A stretch of DNA of 64,000 nucleotides from Austropuccinia psidii (GCA_023105745.1 JALGQZ010000008.1:24007866-24071865); one strand, 5' to 3'. Numbered from the stretch's first letter, positions 12,002 to 24,904 are shown. Notes: generated by a model not told the origin, from the letters alone. Made by a program: numbers and translations.

Positions 12002-15000
12002 ATGATGTACATAGAAGTATTAGTGTAGAAATTGGCAAACTTGAGTCAAAGTTGAAGCGAATTACATTAGACATCAATGATTTAAAGAAAAATGACAAGC
12101 AACATTCTGATTGGCATCAATTGACAACTGTCACCCTTGAGTCAATTAGCAATGCTTGTGGAAGAATTGAGACCCAATGTCAAAATAATGACACAGAGGA
12201 TCCTTTCATTTTTAAAGTAAATGATAGACTTAAAACTCTTGAAGACAATGTCTTACAAATAGTTAAGAACACCAATCAATTTGCTATACATTTAGCAAAA
12301 AGTGACAGTGAGAGGCAGAAATTGAAGAATGATATAATTGCAAGTGTGGAGCAAATTCATAAGAATCATGAACCACATATGCCAAGACATTCTACACCTT
12401 TGACTGAAGAAAAACTTTCTGTCAAAGAAAGTTTGACTCCATTCTTAGGAGAAAATGCCTACTCTGCAAGAGATATTCCCAAAATAGAAGAATGGCCAAC
12501 ATTCTCTGGTGAAGGAGAATATAACCATATTGAATTCATCAGAACTATTGATATGTTGCAAGAAGACTTTAATATACCTGATGAAATCATAGTGGGAAAA
12601 TTACACTGTTTGTTTACCAGAACTGCAAAGAAATGGTATTACAAAATGAGGATTGATCATGGTAAACATGACTGGTCTTGGTGGAAATCTGAAGTGATTA
12701 CCAAATGGGCCAATAATTCTTGGAGGTTTAAAATGGAGAATGCTTTTGAAAGTGCCATTTTGAACTCAGAAAAAGACAAACCACTTACTTGGTTCTTCAA
12801 ACAAAAAGACAGATTATCTGCTTTACACCCAGATATGTCTGACACTATGATTAATATGAAAATATTAAGAAAGTGTGGAGGAGAACTGGAACATGCTATC
12901 AAAAGCAGATGTGTGGAACCTTGTTCAACAGAGGACTACATTAATGCTATGGAAGATATCATTACCAGGACAAGAATTAGTAAGACTTGGATTAAAAACC
13001 CAATAGAGTCCAAAATACTCTCAAAGATTCCTAGAGAGGAAAGAATACCAGAAAGACCTGTCTTGAAGTGTCATAAATGTGGAAGTACTTCACATTTAGC
13101 CAACACTTGTCCTAAGAAGACAAAAATCAATGAAGTTCAAGTCATTGAAGAAATTCAGTGTACTGAAGAGAAAGAGGAGTCTGATCAAGATTCTGCAGTC
13201 TCTGAAGATACACCAGTGGAGGACTATCCCATTGAAAACATTTCAGCTTTCTTTGAGGTCACAGAAGTCCATACCCACTTGCCACAGTACAGTGAAGATT
13301 GCTGCAACCTGATCAATATCCAAGATGCCAGAATGTGTAAAACAAAACCTGCTAGAGGAAAGGGTTATACTGCTGGAGCATCATGTATCACATCAGTTCT
13401 GATGAGTGATATTGAAGCCAAAGTAAATTTGGATACAGGGGCATTTTGCACTTGTGTTGGAAAAGATTATCTCCAAATTATACTTCCTGAATGGAAAAAC
13501 CATCTATTACCAATAGAAGGTGTACAATTCAGTAGTGCCAGTAACAATATGTACCCCTTGGGCATATTGGACACTAATATTGTATTCCCACATCCAGCAG
13601 GAAGTGTAAGAATGAAAACTGAGATTGTAGTAATGGATAATTGCACATCTCAGCACATCATTCTTGGAAATGATTACTTAAATATTTATGGTATTGATAT
13701 AAATAACCATAAAGACAGATATTTCACAATTGGAGATAACAAGAGACAAAAATTTGCTTTCTCCAATATGCCAAAACAGATATCTGTAGTATCTTCTGTC
13801 AAGGATACTTACAAAGGTGAATTTGTGACTAATCAACTTGTTGAAGCACAAATTAAACAAACATTGTCACCAAAGATGAGGGATGAGCTTATTAATGTGT
13901 TATACACATATAAGAATGCATTTGCCTCTGATAATGAACCATTAGGCGCTATAAGAGGACATGAAGTTGATATTACTCTTAATATTGACAGACCATATCC
14001 TCCAGTACTGAGAAGACCAGCTTATCCAGCCAGTCCTAGAGCTAGAGAAGCCTTGGAAAAACATATCCAAGAGTTGATCCAACTTGGTGTGCTAAGGAAA
14101 GTAGGCCATAATGAGGAAGTTGAAGTGACAACACCTGTTATTATTGCATGGCATAATGATAAGTCAAGAATGGTTGGAGATTTTAGAGCTTTGAATACCT
14201 ACACAGTTCCAGATAGGTATCCAATCCCTAGAATTCAACAAACCTTGACTCAATTGTCTAAAGCCAAGTATATAACATCAATGGATGCATTGAAAGGCTT
14301 TCATCAAAATGTTTTGACGCCTAAAGCTAAGAAATTACTTAGAATTATCACCCACTGTGGCATTTTTGAGTATCTTAGAATGCCATTTGGCATTAAAAAT
14401 GCTCCATCTCATTATCAAAGAATGATGAATACCATCTTCCCCACAGAATTATCTGAAGGATGGCTTATCATTTATATTGATGATATTATTATATGTTCTG
14501 ACTCATGGTCTTTGCACCTTGAAAGACTTGCAAGAGTACTTCATAAAGTTGCAGAAGTGAACATGAAAATTTCACTTAAGAAATGCAATTTTGGTTTTGA
14601 AGAGCTCAAAGCATTAGGACATGTTGTTTCTGGTTTGAGCTTGGGTATTGACAAGAATAAAGTAGCAGCAGTGTTACTTAAGCCAATACCCCAGAATAAA
14701 AAAGAAATGATGTCTTTTCTTGGATTTGCTAGTTACTATAGGCAACACTTGAAAGATTTTGCAATTCTAGCCAAGTCACTCTATAGAATCTGTGATCAAC
14801 AGACTGTATTTGAGATGACAAAGGAAAGAATTAAAGCTTATGAGAAGATAAAGAAAGCCCTTACAGAAGCACCTTTACTCCTCATGCCTTACTGGAATAT
14901 TCCTTTTAAATTGTACATTGATGCATGTGGAGATGGACTAGGGGCAGCCCTACATCAAGTCCAGATTATTCATGACAAACCTACAGAAGGACCAGTTTGT

Positions 15001-16926
15001 TATATCTCAAGACAAATCAAACCAACAGAAGCCAGATATGGTGCAAGCCAAATGGAGTGCTTATGTTTGGTATGGGCACTTGAGAAACTACACTATTATC
15101 TTGATGGCAGTGTTTTTGAAGTGATAACTGACTGTAATGCCGTAAAATCACTTCTTAACATGAAAACTCCCAACAGACATATGTTGAGATGGCAAATAGC
15201 CATTCAAGAATATAGAGGAAACATGACTATAGTTCATAAAGCAGGAAACATTCACAAGAATGCTGATGGACTTAGTAGATGGGCTTTAGCCAACACTCCT
15301 GATAACCCAGCTTATGTACCTTTGGAAGCTGAACCACAGATTCCAATTGAAGGAATTAACATAACTGATATTGGGACTGAATTCTTTGAAGAGATCAGAG
15401 ATTCTTATAAACAAGACAAGAATTGCCATATCTTGACTTCTTTATTAGATAAAGACTGCAAAGATACATCTTTAGTTAATGCACTTGATGAAGTTTGGAA
15501 AAATTCCTATTCTGAAGGAAGATTTCACTTGTTTGATGGGATTATTTACCATATAACAAAACATTCTTGTGTGATGACACTGTGTAGTAGATTACTTATC
15601 AATACCATTCTTCATGAATGCCATGATAGCATTTACTCTGGACACCTATCAGAATACAGAACACTTGAAAAAGTGAAGAACTGTGCATGGTGGCCATCTT
15701 GGAGAAAAGAAACCATTTAATATTGACATACCTGTGATAGATGCCAAAAAGCAAACAGGAGTACAGGCAAGAAATTTGGATTGATGATCCATATTCAAGA
15801 ACCAAAATCCCCTTGGGAAGTTGTTCACATGGATTGGGTCACAGCACTTCCTCCAAGTGGTGACAAAAGTTATAATGCTTGTTTAGTCATTGTAGACAGA
15901 TATAGCAAAACTCCCATATTCTTACCATGTCATAAAGATGACACTGCTATGGATACAGCTCTTCTTTTATGGGGTAGAGTTATTTCTCATACAGGGTTAT
16001 TTAAGAATATCATAAGTGACAGAGATCCCAAATTCACATCTGCACTTTGGACCAATCTTCATAGATTGTTTGGGACTAAGTTATCATTCTCTACAGCATA
16101 TCACCCTCAAACAGATGGGCTAGCAGAGAGGATGATTCAAACTTTAGAAGACATGATCAGGAGATTTTGTGCTTATGGATTAGAATTCAAAGACTCAGAT
16201 GGCTTTACCCATGACTGGTGCACTCTGATACCTGCATTAGAATTGGCATACAAGACATCAGTCCATTCTTCCACAGGGCAAACTCCTGCTATGTTAGAAA
16301 AAGGATGGAATCCAAGACTCCCAGCAGACACACTGAGGAAAGACTTGATTGACATTCATCCTACAGCTTCCAGCTTCAAATTAATGCTTGATAAAGTAAA
16401 ACACCATGCAAAACAGAGTATGGATGATGCTTTTGATTATGCAAAACAGAAGTGGGACAAGAGTCATAAAGTACCAGACTTCAAAGTAGGGGGCTTAGTT
16501 TTAGTTTCAACCTTGAATTTTAATAATATCAAAGGCCCAAAGAAACTTAAAGATTCTTATGTAGGACCTTTTGTTATTGTTGCTTTACATGGAACCAATG
16601 CAGTTCAAGTGGAATTGAGTGGTGAATTGGAAAATAAACACCCCACATTTCCAGTCAGCTTGATAAAGCCTTATCAACCAGCTGACAAAGAATTGTTTCC
16701 CTTAAGAAACCCAACTCCTTTAACTGTACCACCTGTGGAACAGAATGAAGACAAAAAGATAAAGAAAGTCATTAAAGAAAGGAGACTTAGGGGTAAAAAT
16801 CAAAGAGAATATCTTGTCAGATATAGAAATCCAGTGCATGAAGATGAATGGATGGCAGAATCAGAAATACCTGACTCAGATAAACTCTTAAGAAGATTTA
16901 GACATGAAAGAAGGCCACAAGCCTGA
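11998..16926 (+). pseudogene. E2 gag-pol, almost intact
   Basis: One continuous frame with domains in order: coiled region; capsid-like part ([15 protein letters not shown], ~12,500); zinc knuckle CX2CX4HX4C at ~13,069; protease LDTGAF (~13,430); RT with YIDD at 14473; RNase H ([13 protein letters not shown], ~14,920); integrase with HHCC (~15,610-15,750) and core (DWV ~15,835, DRDPKF ~16,020, E near 16,130); chromodomain-like C terminus (~16,760-16,900, EYLVRYRNPVHEDEW). The expected ATG at 11998 is ATA. TAA at 15718 and TGA at 15724 cut the integrase zinc finger. No frameshift is seen. The frame is open further upstream to 11602, but that part overlaps ORF1. Confidence 0.93.
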
Positions 16927-17054
16927 ATATGTCTATAAATGTGCTTTAAATTACTTGATCTGAGTAATGTGAAGAGGTTGGACAGTGGACATTACCCCCC
17001 TTTGGGGCCTTATTCTTTTATCACTAATAAAATTGTAGTACAATTTTATTTTTT
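16927..17054 (+). other. E2 3' untranslated part
   Basis: Short non-coding stretch between the gag-pol stop and the polypurine tract. It contains a C-run (about 16,995) and an imperfect AATAAAATTGTA palindrome (about 17,028). No gene. Confidence 0.5.
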
Positions 17055-17066
17055 GGTGGGAGGGAA
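17055..17066 (+). promoter_or_regulatory. polypurine tract of E2
   Basis: GGTGGGAGGGAA directly before the TG of the 3' LTR. The same GGGAGGGAA core lies before the LTR of E1, with a close form in E3. Confidence 0.8.
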
Positions 17067-18991
17067 TGTGAGCCTTGAGGTATATTTTACATACCCAAAT
17101 AGGCCACAATTATCTTAAAAAGAAATTTTGAATTATGCAAAACTCATAAGTCATGCATATATCTAAAATTCATCATTTTCAATTTCAGAAAAGATGAATA
17201 ACTTTTTATTGAGTAAGTAAATCCATGGATTTAAGACCAGATTTGGATTCTACACAAAATTTCACCTAGGGTAGCTGCATAGAGTGAATAAGCTCAATTG
17301 AAGTATTTAAGGTGGTAAAATGGAAAATACTTCAATACCACATCATTAATACCACATAAAAGATCCGTGAAAATTTTTGTTTTTCTTGATTTTTAGCCAA
17401 AATAATGGGAAAGTGAGAAATCCCATGTTACATATACACTAAGAATAGTGTTATGCATGTTTTGAGCACTTAATATTATGGTATTCTTACAGAGACTTTT
17501 GGTACACCCATAGTGGATATCTCACTTTAAGCTTAAATTACTATTTTGACGTAAAAAATAAGCAAGGAGGACAAAAGACATCAAAGAGAGCCAGGGTACC
17601 CAACTTCTGAGGCCTCAGAGGCGTGGATAGCTCCAGAGCATGGATCCATGGCTGATCTTGACCCAATTGGTAAACTAAACCTCTTTGGGAACTTGGTTAC
17701 CATGTCACAACTACTGTAAATCTTAAGAAAATAGCAAATAACCTGCTATTTTGACGTGCCAAGGAGGTAAAGAGCTACTTAGACTCCTGTAACCACGTCA
17801 ATTCTTAATGAATTTCAATGGATAAACCCAAAAAGAGTAATTAAAACCCTTTTTGGACTTGTATCCATTGATTTACCTCATAGCAACCAGTGAAACACTG
17901 ATATTTGCAATTCTACATAGAAATGAGGTGAAAACTTCAAAAATTCATTAAAAAAACAATTCTTAATGAATCTTTCTGAAACTTTCAGGACCAATGGAGA
18001 ACTGTATTATCTATGGTACAACCAAAAAGAATTACAGTTTTCCTAATAAAATTAAAAGTTTTACTTACAGTCCATTTTTGACCATTCTACATGAAACTCT
18101 GAATCTTCAAAAATTCACATTAATTAAAACCTGTGATGAAATTGGCAATAACATTGATAACTTTGAGAAATAAATGATTATTTTGGAATGAAAGAATATT
18201 TACAGATGTTACTCCTTTTATTCTTAACCATATTGGGGTTGGTAGCCACGTAAAAGCATCAATTAAGTAATTATGATCATCTTACGTGACTACAGATGAT
18301 GCAATCATTAATCCAAAAAGGTTTATTGTTTTCTCACTCACTGATTTTTCAGTTTGCTCCATGGAACGCCTCTGTGAGCTGTTGTTGACTTAAAAGAAGC
18401 TTCTTCTTGCTGTTTTTTCCACATCATCATCATCTTATTGATCATTTATATCAATATTACCAACAAGTAAGTATTAGTTAAAACTTTTCTTAAGTGTTTT
18501 ATTCTTTCAGAATCAATCAGAAAGACGTGAAATCATAAAAATCAACTATATATTGTTGTAATACTGTCATAAATCATCTTGATCCCTTAAATCCACAATT
18601 CTACGTCAAATTTCTCTACTCTTATCTATCAATAAGTTCTTTGGAGTATTAGTGAGTCATTTATTCTTAATTCTTAAAGTTTTTCTCTAGTAATAGTTTT
18701 CTTCAAGAATTATCTTTATAATTATTCTTGCAAAAGATAATTATATATTAAAATAATTTTATTATTTTAATAAAGAAGTTTTTATTATTAAATTCTTCTT
18801 GTAATTGATTCTAGTAGAAAATTGCTTGCTCACTGTTAAAATCACTAGTAGTGCTTAACACGTGAAAGAAATAATTTTTTAATTATTTAATTGTGGTTAT
18901 AATAATACTTTATTATTATATTTCATAAGAACAGACATAGTACTGTTGATTAATAGTAATATTATCATCAGTTTCATAGTCACATCTTACA
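17067..18991 (+). repeat. 3' LTR of E2 (LTR-A)
   Basis: 1925 bp, pair of 8707-10625. It ends CATCTTACA at 18991 and is followed by GAGATTCTCC, which is neither the CCTCT duplication nor the continuation of E1 expected if the insertion had stayed unchanged. Confidence 0.9.
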
Positions 18992-19295
18992 GAGATTCTC
19001 CTTTTTGGCCATTTGTGCAAATCACCTATTTTGTGATAATAATTTTTTGTAAGTGCCCCACCAAATTTTTCAGTCAATATATCTTGGTGTGAACCTCTTT
19101 TGCCAAAAATGCACAAATAGTCACCATTATGGCCTCCTATATTTTCTTCTGAAATGGTTGACAACCATATCAGATCTTAACTGTAAAAATGCGGGCATTC
19201 CCTGCATGTGAGCAATCCACTGCATATTCATGAGACATTTCCTTTCCTATGGTCACATGCTATTAATCTTAGTGATGTATTGAATTTCTAGAATT
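18992..19295. other. right flank of E2, unrecognised
   Basis: Sequence unlike any LTR in the window. A minus-strand open segment of about 58 codons (19164 down to the LTR border, containing HNGDYLCIFGKRGSHQD) looks protein-like and is cut off by the E2 LTR. It might be the end of a cellular or transposon gene; I do not recognise it. Confidence 0.3.
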
Positions 19296-19760
19296 GTCAG
19301 AACCTGCACAAGCATCAGAATTCACATGTGAATTGTCGGAAGCCTGCATTGGCTTAAGGAATTGTTTGAATTGTTGGGAACCTTCACAAGCGTAGGGATT
19401 TGCGTGTGAATTGTTGGAAGCCTGCACAGGTGTAAGGAATTTTTAGAATTGTCGGAACCTGCACAAGCGTAAGCATTTGCGTGCAAATTTTCCAAAGCCT
19501 GCACTGGCGTAAGGAATTGTTTGAATTGTTGGGAACCTTCACAAGCCTCAGGATTCATGTGTGAATTATTGGAAGCCTGCACTGGCATAAGGAAAAGTTT
19601 AGATTGTTGGGAACCTGCACAACGTAAGGATTCGCGTGGGAGGCCTTGGGAGCCTGCACTGGAGCGTAATGATTTGCATGTGAAGCGTTGGCAGCCTGCC
19701 CTGGCGTAAGAAATTGTTTGCATTATTGGAAACCTGCACAAACATAAGGATTCCCGTGCA
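19296..19760. repeat. 78-bp minisatellite built of two ~39-bp half units
   Basis: The anchor AACCTKCACA recurs at 19301, 19379, 19456, 19534, 19612 and 19731, spacing 77-78 bp with one longer step of 119. Between anchors lies a related half unit, AGCCTGCAYTGGCGTAAGGA. About six units, imperfect and GC-richer than the surroundings. Open frames through it are by-products of the repeat. Confidence 0.8.
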
Positions 19761-19966
19761 ATGTGTTGGGATCATGGACAAGACCAAGGAACCAGGACAA
19801 GAATACAGTGGCATGCCACTGTACATGAGCCATTTCACCCCTTTTTCTTGTGAGCCACCCTATCTCCCCAATTCCAACCAATCAAAACCAGGTGTATGCT
19901 GTACTGCACATTACCACACCGCTATTCTCCAATGACCCTCTAACTCCCAGATCCATCCACACTCCC

Positions 19967-21080
19967 TCATTCTTCTAAGTGGGATGATATTGTATTACCA
20001 TCCCTGATTTGATAGCCCGCTCGCTTGCCAATCTCATAATAGCCATGGCTTTTTTGACACATTTTTTTTGCTAACCTGCTTGAGCATTGCGCATACATAC
20101 CCACTAGTGTCATGCTTTTGTTGTCCTGTGCTGTATCAGTATAATGAAAAAATGTACCACTGTCCCACACTACCTGAAAGAGGCCATGACATTTGGATAG
20201 ATCAATCCAAAAATGCTCATTGGGGAAAATCAATTTTCCCCCTGTACACCGCTTTGAATTTGGCCGGTTCCCTTATCAGCTTTAAACCACCATCTCAAAG
20301 CATACAGCGATTCATCCTTATCAAGATGAGGTGAGTTTTTGAATCTATTAATGGTGAAAGCTAGTGCAGAAGCAAACTCAAATGCACCCTGATTTGCGGG
20401 ACTATTGGCTTCACAGTTGACATGATCAAAAGATGGAACCCCCAATGACTTGTAGCAATTTTGAATCTTCTCAAATAAATTATCCTCAACATATTGTAAG
20501 GACTGACCTAGAATGAAACCCACCAAGCTAAGATTGGCACCTTGGTTCCACCATTCATCTTTTGTGTTTTCAATTTTCCCAAGACTTCCATAGAGACCAA
20601 ATTCTTCATTCTTTGTACTGCATTTGTGTTACCCAATAGCGAACATAAATGCCTCCAGTAATGCCCCATTTGTTGCAATCGGGTTGGTTAATCGTCTTTT
20701 GCAAAATAATAATTGTGATAATTCATCCCATTGATTGACCTTGACTTCACTCATTGTGGTGAATGGTCGGAATTTGACAAGGGAAATGAGTAATCTGGTT
20801 GAAGAGAAAATTGCCATGCAACCAAAGTGAATTCATTTGATCTGATTGACATCCAAAAGCCTCTGAATTTCACTTGGGGTCATATTTTCTGATACTGGCA
20901 TTGATATTTGTGCTGTTGGTTGAGAGGAGGAAGAAACCTTATTCTTTTGGGTGATTTTTCCCTCATTTTTCTTTTGGGATGTTCCACTATTCCCAAGTGG
21001 GTGAGGGATCACTTTCTGTTGAAGCAGACAAGATATCAGATACTGCTTCCTCCCATGTGAACCTAAGGCTTTTTGAGTCC
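19967..21080 (-). pseudogene. Tet-like 2OG-Fe(II) oxygenase relic
   Basis: Minus-strand pieces read as the C-terminal half of the Tet/JBP-like oxygenases expanded in rust fungi: WDELSQLLFCKRRLTNPIA (~20,730), then FTINRFKNSPHLDKDES with the HxD iron motif at ~20,320-20,328, then WIDLSKCHG and WDSGTFFHYTDTA with a candidate distal His (~20,150). TGA at 20833 and TAA at 20629 interrupt the frame. Frame changes occur near 20,990 and near 20,230. The upstream linker (TWEEAVSDILSAS, ~21,030) seems to belong to it; the N terminus is not identified. The assignment rests on family memory and the HxD context. The gene is dead or a model with several errors. Confidence 0.6.
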
Positions 21081-22355
21081 AGAATGGTGCCCAAATCCCA
21101 ATGAGCTTTATTCAGAACACATCTTTGACTTCCATGTTGGAGCCCACATGGTATTGGCTTGATCTAAAATGCCTAAAGCCAATTTTATTCCATTGTGGCC
21201 AATGAGGGTGCCCCATAAATGCGGAAGCATATATGTATATATATATGCTGAGAATAAGCAAGCCACTCACACTTTCCTTCCTCACACCAATGCTTTCCCG
21301 CAAGTTTGCTTTTAAGTTCCTTTCCTTTTTTGGTGAATGGCATGCTTGCAGTGGCAAATGAAATGAAACCAAATGATGACTTAATTATTAATATCACCTA
21401 AATTTTATTTCTGTCGATGAATCTTTTTTAATTGCAGCTAAAAATGAAAGATCACACCTGACCTTCACAAATTTGCGATCTCAAGTACCTGAACCTGAAA
21501 GTTGCAGTGGATAGTGCATTATTCAATTTGATATATTGATGTTCCCATTCAATCATTTTCCAATCCAACCATGTGGAATATCGCAAGCATGTGCAAATGC
21601 AATATGCACCCTGCTGCGGATCCCTAATTATCCTAGTCCTCTTGAAACAAACAGGGCCATTTGGCCTATTATGGGCTGGCAGGAAGTGATAAAACCCACT
21701 TCCTGAAATGCCCCGTGTGTGCTAATCGCGGGCACAACTGCCTGACTCAGTTTGTGTCTTGTCAGAGTATTTTCAATGGTGTACGGAGGCATGCCTCTGT
21801 ACAATTATTATTTGTATTCATACTGTGGCATCTGGGAAGTAGTAGGATAGGTAGTCATGATTATTAAATTTAGAAATAACTTTGCAAAATTCAATTACAA
21901 TCTATGTAGTACAAAGCTAATCTAAAACAGGTCAATCCTGGTTGTAAGTTTAGCTGACCTGGGTACAGTCAATGTGACCTCACTACTTGAACCAAGACCG
22001 TGCTTCGGCACCCAGGCATCACCAAAGTTTAATACCAAGCATTGTGCCATTCAAATCTAAGAGGTACAGTGTGTTTAAAAGACTCTTATGAGAAGAAACT
22101 TTTATTCAGTAAATTACATATATACTTATTAGTACATAGCCACACTGGCTCCACTAGACTTTTACCCTCTGAAAGTTTTTCAGAGATGTCAATGAGTGAT
22201 AAAGCCCCTTTAAATGAGCTTGTTCTCCAGTAATCTGAGCATACCATCAAACCACAAACCCCCACCACACAGAAAGCCACTAATATACCATAGCAAATTT
22301 GCTGTATTCCAAGATTCTTGTGACATGTCAAAAGATCTTTGATGGCCTCATTTTT
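21081..22355. other. no firm gene
   Basis: Possible upstream part of the oxygenase relic (minus-strand segment 21185-21397 containing ISFATASMPFTKKGKELK), but not recognised. A short TA-rich tract lies at about 21,228-21,248. The part 21,450-22,355 shows only short unrelated frames. Confidence 0.3.
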
Positions 22356-23972
22356 TTAGCTTGTGAGTTTGCCTTTGATGCCATTGACTTCCACCTTTGT
22401 ATGTGCATGTACCATGTTGTACGCAATCATTGAATGGATAACTGTATCCATTAGATCCTCCAGGTTCTTGTGCGGATTTGTTGATATCTCATTGTCAGCC
22501 CCGCCACCTTCAATGCTAAGTTGTGTTACAAATTGCTTTGATTTACTCAAGCAGGAGGCAAGGTATTCAACTGCTCCCCGTTTGAGGCCAAGAGGATCGG
22601 TTGAATTTTATGTTGGTGCCACATATGGTTTGGGTGCAATCACGTCGTATGAGACTAAACTAATGGATTCAAACATAACATTTGCCCAAAAATGTTTAAC
22701 TAGATTGGCGGGGTAAAGAAGGCTCTGAACCATTTTGAAGAAGGAGTGTTCATATTTTGGCAGATTATATGGAGGTTTAGCTGATTCCTCAAACAATTTG
22801 AGATTCCAAATGTTGTTATTGAACAACGCCTCTGTTTCTGTTGGTTAAAAAAATCTAACCCTATATATTGCAATTTATATCATCAGTCAACAGCCAATAA
22901 TCATGTTTCATGCAAAAAAATAAAACTCACCTGCCATCTCAAGGTCCTCAAGCCAGGCCAACATTTTAAGCTCTTGGTTACTGATCACCTTCATACCAAT
23001 GGGCAGGAATGTATGAGCATCCTTTGTTGGTAAATTGTCCCATCAATTTTTGTAAATCCTATTGATATTATCAAGCCCCCTTTTGCATGATTGTTGAGTA
23101 ATATTGGAATGATAATTCAAAATGTTGGCAAACTGTTCCATGCAGGATAAAAATATTCCTTGAAAATTAGCAGAGGATGACACTTCCGGCTCAGGGTCAG
23201 GAATTATATCAGTCATATCTTGTCGCATTTTATCATGTTTAATTGCCTCCCTTTCTTGAAAGGCTTGAATATTTTGAGGAGAGGCAGGAGGGGTTTCATC
23301 ATGGATTGTTTCATTGAGTATGGGGGGGCTTTCAGTATTTGGAGGTTCATCATGGATTGTTTCATTGAGTATGGGGGGCTTTCAGTATGCGGAGGTTGAT
23401 TATCAATATGGCCCACTTCAACATTGATCATTTCATCACCCTGATCCCAGGAATCTTTTGCGGCTTCAAAGGTATGACGTTTTTTGTTGGTTTTTTTGGT
23501 GGAATTTATATTTGGTCCTTTTCCTAATCCATTGCCTGGAAATCCAATTACCACTCAAGATGCTTCAGGTACAGGTTCTCCCACCTCCACACCTGCCCAT
23601 ATATTGTAAGCAGCCATTTTGATGTTTTCGTATTGAATTAGTAATGGACTTATGGTTCAAATCCATTTTGAGGAGGCTCATTGCTTCAGCAATCTTTTGA
23701 CACACATAATCAGGAATTTTACTATCATTTTGAATTTTTATGAGCCTTGGGATTGGTTGAGAAATTTTTGAGACAAATTGTTCCTTGGATATAATTTCCA
23801 CCTCCCCAATGAAAATTATGTCATCTTGCCCAGCATCTTCTGTCAGTGCACAAGATTCAACAGTCTTTTCCTTCTCATAGCTTTTAAAATTTGCTTTCTG
23901 AGAGCTTGGAGGCTGAGCTGAAATAAAGGCTATGAAAAAATTATCAGGTTTGGGGAGACTACAAGTATTCAA
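22356..23972 (-). pseudogene. unrecognised minus-strand coding relics
   Basis: Five open segments on the minus strand follow one another (23972-23565, 23554-23213, 23228-23043, 22826-22608, 22550-22356). Their compositions look protein-like, for example SKISQPIPRLIKIQNDSKIP, EPEVSSSANFQGIFLSCMEQ and PKYEHSFFKMVQSLLYPAN. They may be exons or frame-broken parts of one gene upstream of the oxygenase relic; a direct repeat at 23295-23395 lies inside. No family recognised, no start supported. Confidence 0.35.
23295..23395. repeat. 51-bp direct duplication
   Basis: TTCATCATGGATTGTTTCAT followed by TGAGTATGGGGGG... occurs at 23295 and 23346. The copies differ in the G-run (seven versus six) and a few other bases. 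On the minus strand it repeats the peptide PPYSMKQSMM, and the G-run difference breaks the frame. Confidence 0.85.
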
Positions 23973-24904
23973 GATAAATCTATGCTCACATTCTGGAAGA
24001 ACTGGTGGATCTGGATTACTTTCATGTGCCAGGCTCTTTTATTCCATGCCTAATTCATGACTACTGACCATATCAGAGATTTAACTTCCACTCTCTGGGG
24101 CTGAAGTTGTTTGTTCATGGAACTCAGTTGAATTTGCCAGGGTTTGGGGCATAGGGGGGTAGTTTATTAAGTAAATAGATGGTGACGAGTTGATTGATAA
24201 CCTTATTGAAAATTGCAGAATAAAAAGATCAAAATTGAAGGAAAAAGGTCAGAGTTCTGAAAGTGGTGGAAGTAAAATAAGTTCACGATCACTGATTCTG
24301 TGTTAGTTGATATCAATATTGGAGAGTTTTGGAAAGTTTGAAAGAAGTTAAATATCAATTTAAATCAGTTCAATAGTTAGTGAATTTTCTAGAATAAAGA
24401 CATTTCAGAACCACAATCTGACCAAAAGAAACCTGCCCATCAACAGCCTTGGAATCTTCCATCAATATCTATTGAGCTTGTCATGGGTTTGCAAAAGATG
24501 ATTTGTCAGGAAATTCCAGAAGGTGATGTTTTGCAAATTATTTTATATCATTCAAATGAAATCATTTACCTGTGAGACATTGAATAAATTTGAATAGTGA
24601 GAAACCTACTAAAGTCAACTTTCAAACTATTCAATGCTCATGAGGTAAGGACTAAACAAAGTGTTCCATTTGAATGATATGCAATAAAATGGTTTTTTGG
24701 GGAAACTGAAGATACAATTCTGGTATTGAATAGTCCACTTATTAGGTTTAAATTTGTGAGCCTCATGATTTAAACCCTAACCACAACATTGTGAATACAC
24801 CTACCAATTTCCCCCCAGAACCTGTTGGCAGAGATGGCCACTCAGCATATCTCCCTGATTGCGTTCATCATGTATGGCAACAAGCCACTGTACCCTATGG
24901 ATCT
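23973..24904. other. no gene recognised
   Basis: Left flank of E3. Only short frames in all directions and no LTR similarity. It ends with GATCT, the target site of E3. Confidence 0.5.

Larger units (their letters stand above)
8707..18991 (+). mobile_element. E2, nearly intact Ty3/gypsy element
   Basis: Complete plus-strand element of about 10.3 kb: 5' LTR 8707-10625, leader, ORF1, gag-pol, polypurine tract, 3' LTR 17067-18991. LTR ends are TGTGAGCC...CTTACA. Only three point lesions are visible in gag-pol: a lost start at 11998-12000, TAA at 15718 and TGA at 15724. The left flank is E1 gag ending CCTCT; the right flank is GAGAT of an unrelated locus, so there is no matching target duplication. 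This is the least decayed element in the window. Confidence 0.93.

Noticed and set aside
11980..12010. Ribosomal frameshift between ORF1 and gag-pol
   Set aside because: No XXXYYYZ slippery heptamer in the right phase near the ORF1 end.
19296..19760. CRISPR-like array
   Set aside because: No constant repeat with unique spacers; both half units drift together, and the context is fungal.
21228..21250. TA microsatellite
   Set aside because: Too short and interrupted to be informative.
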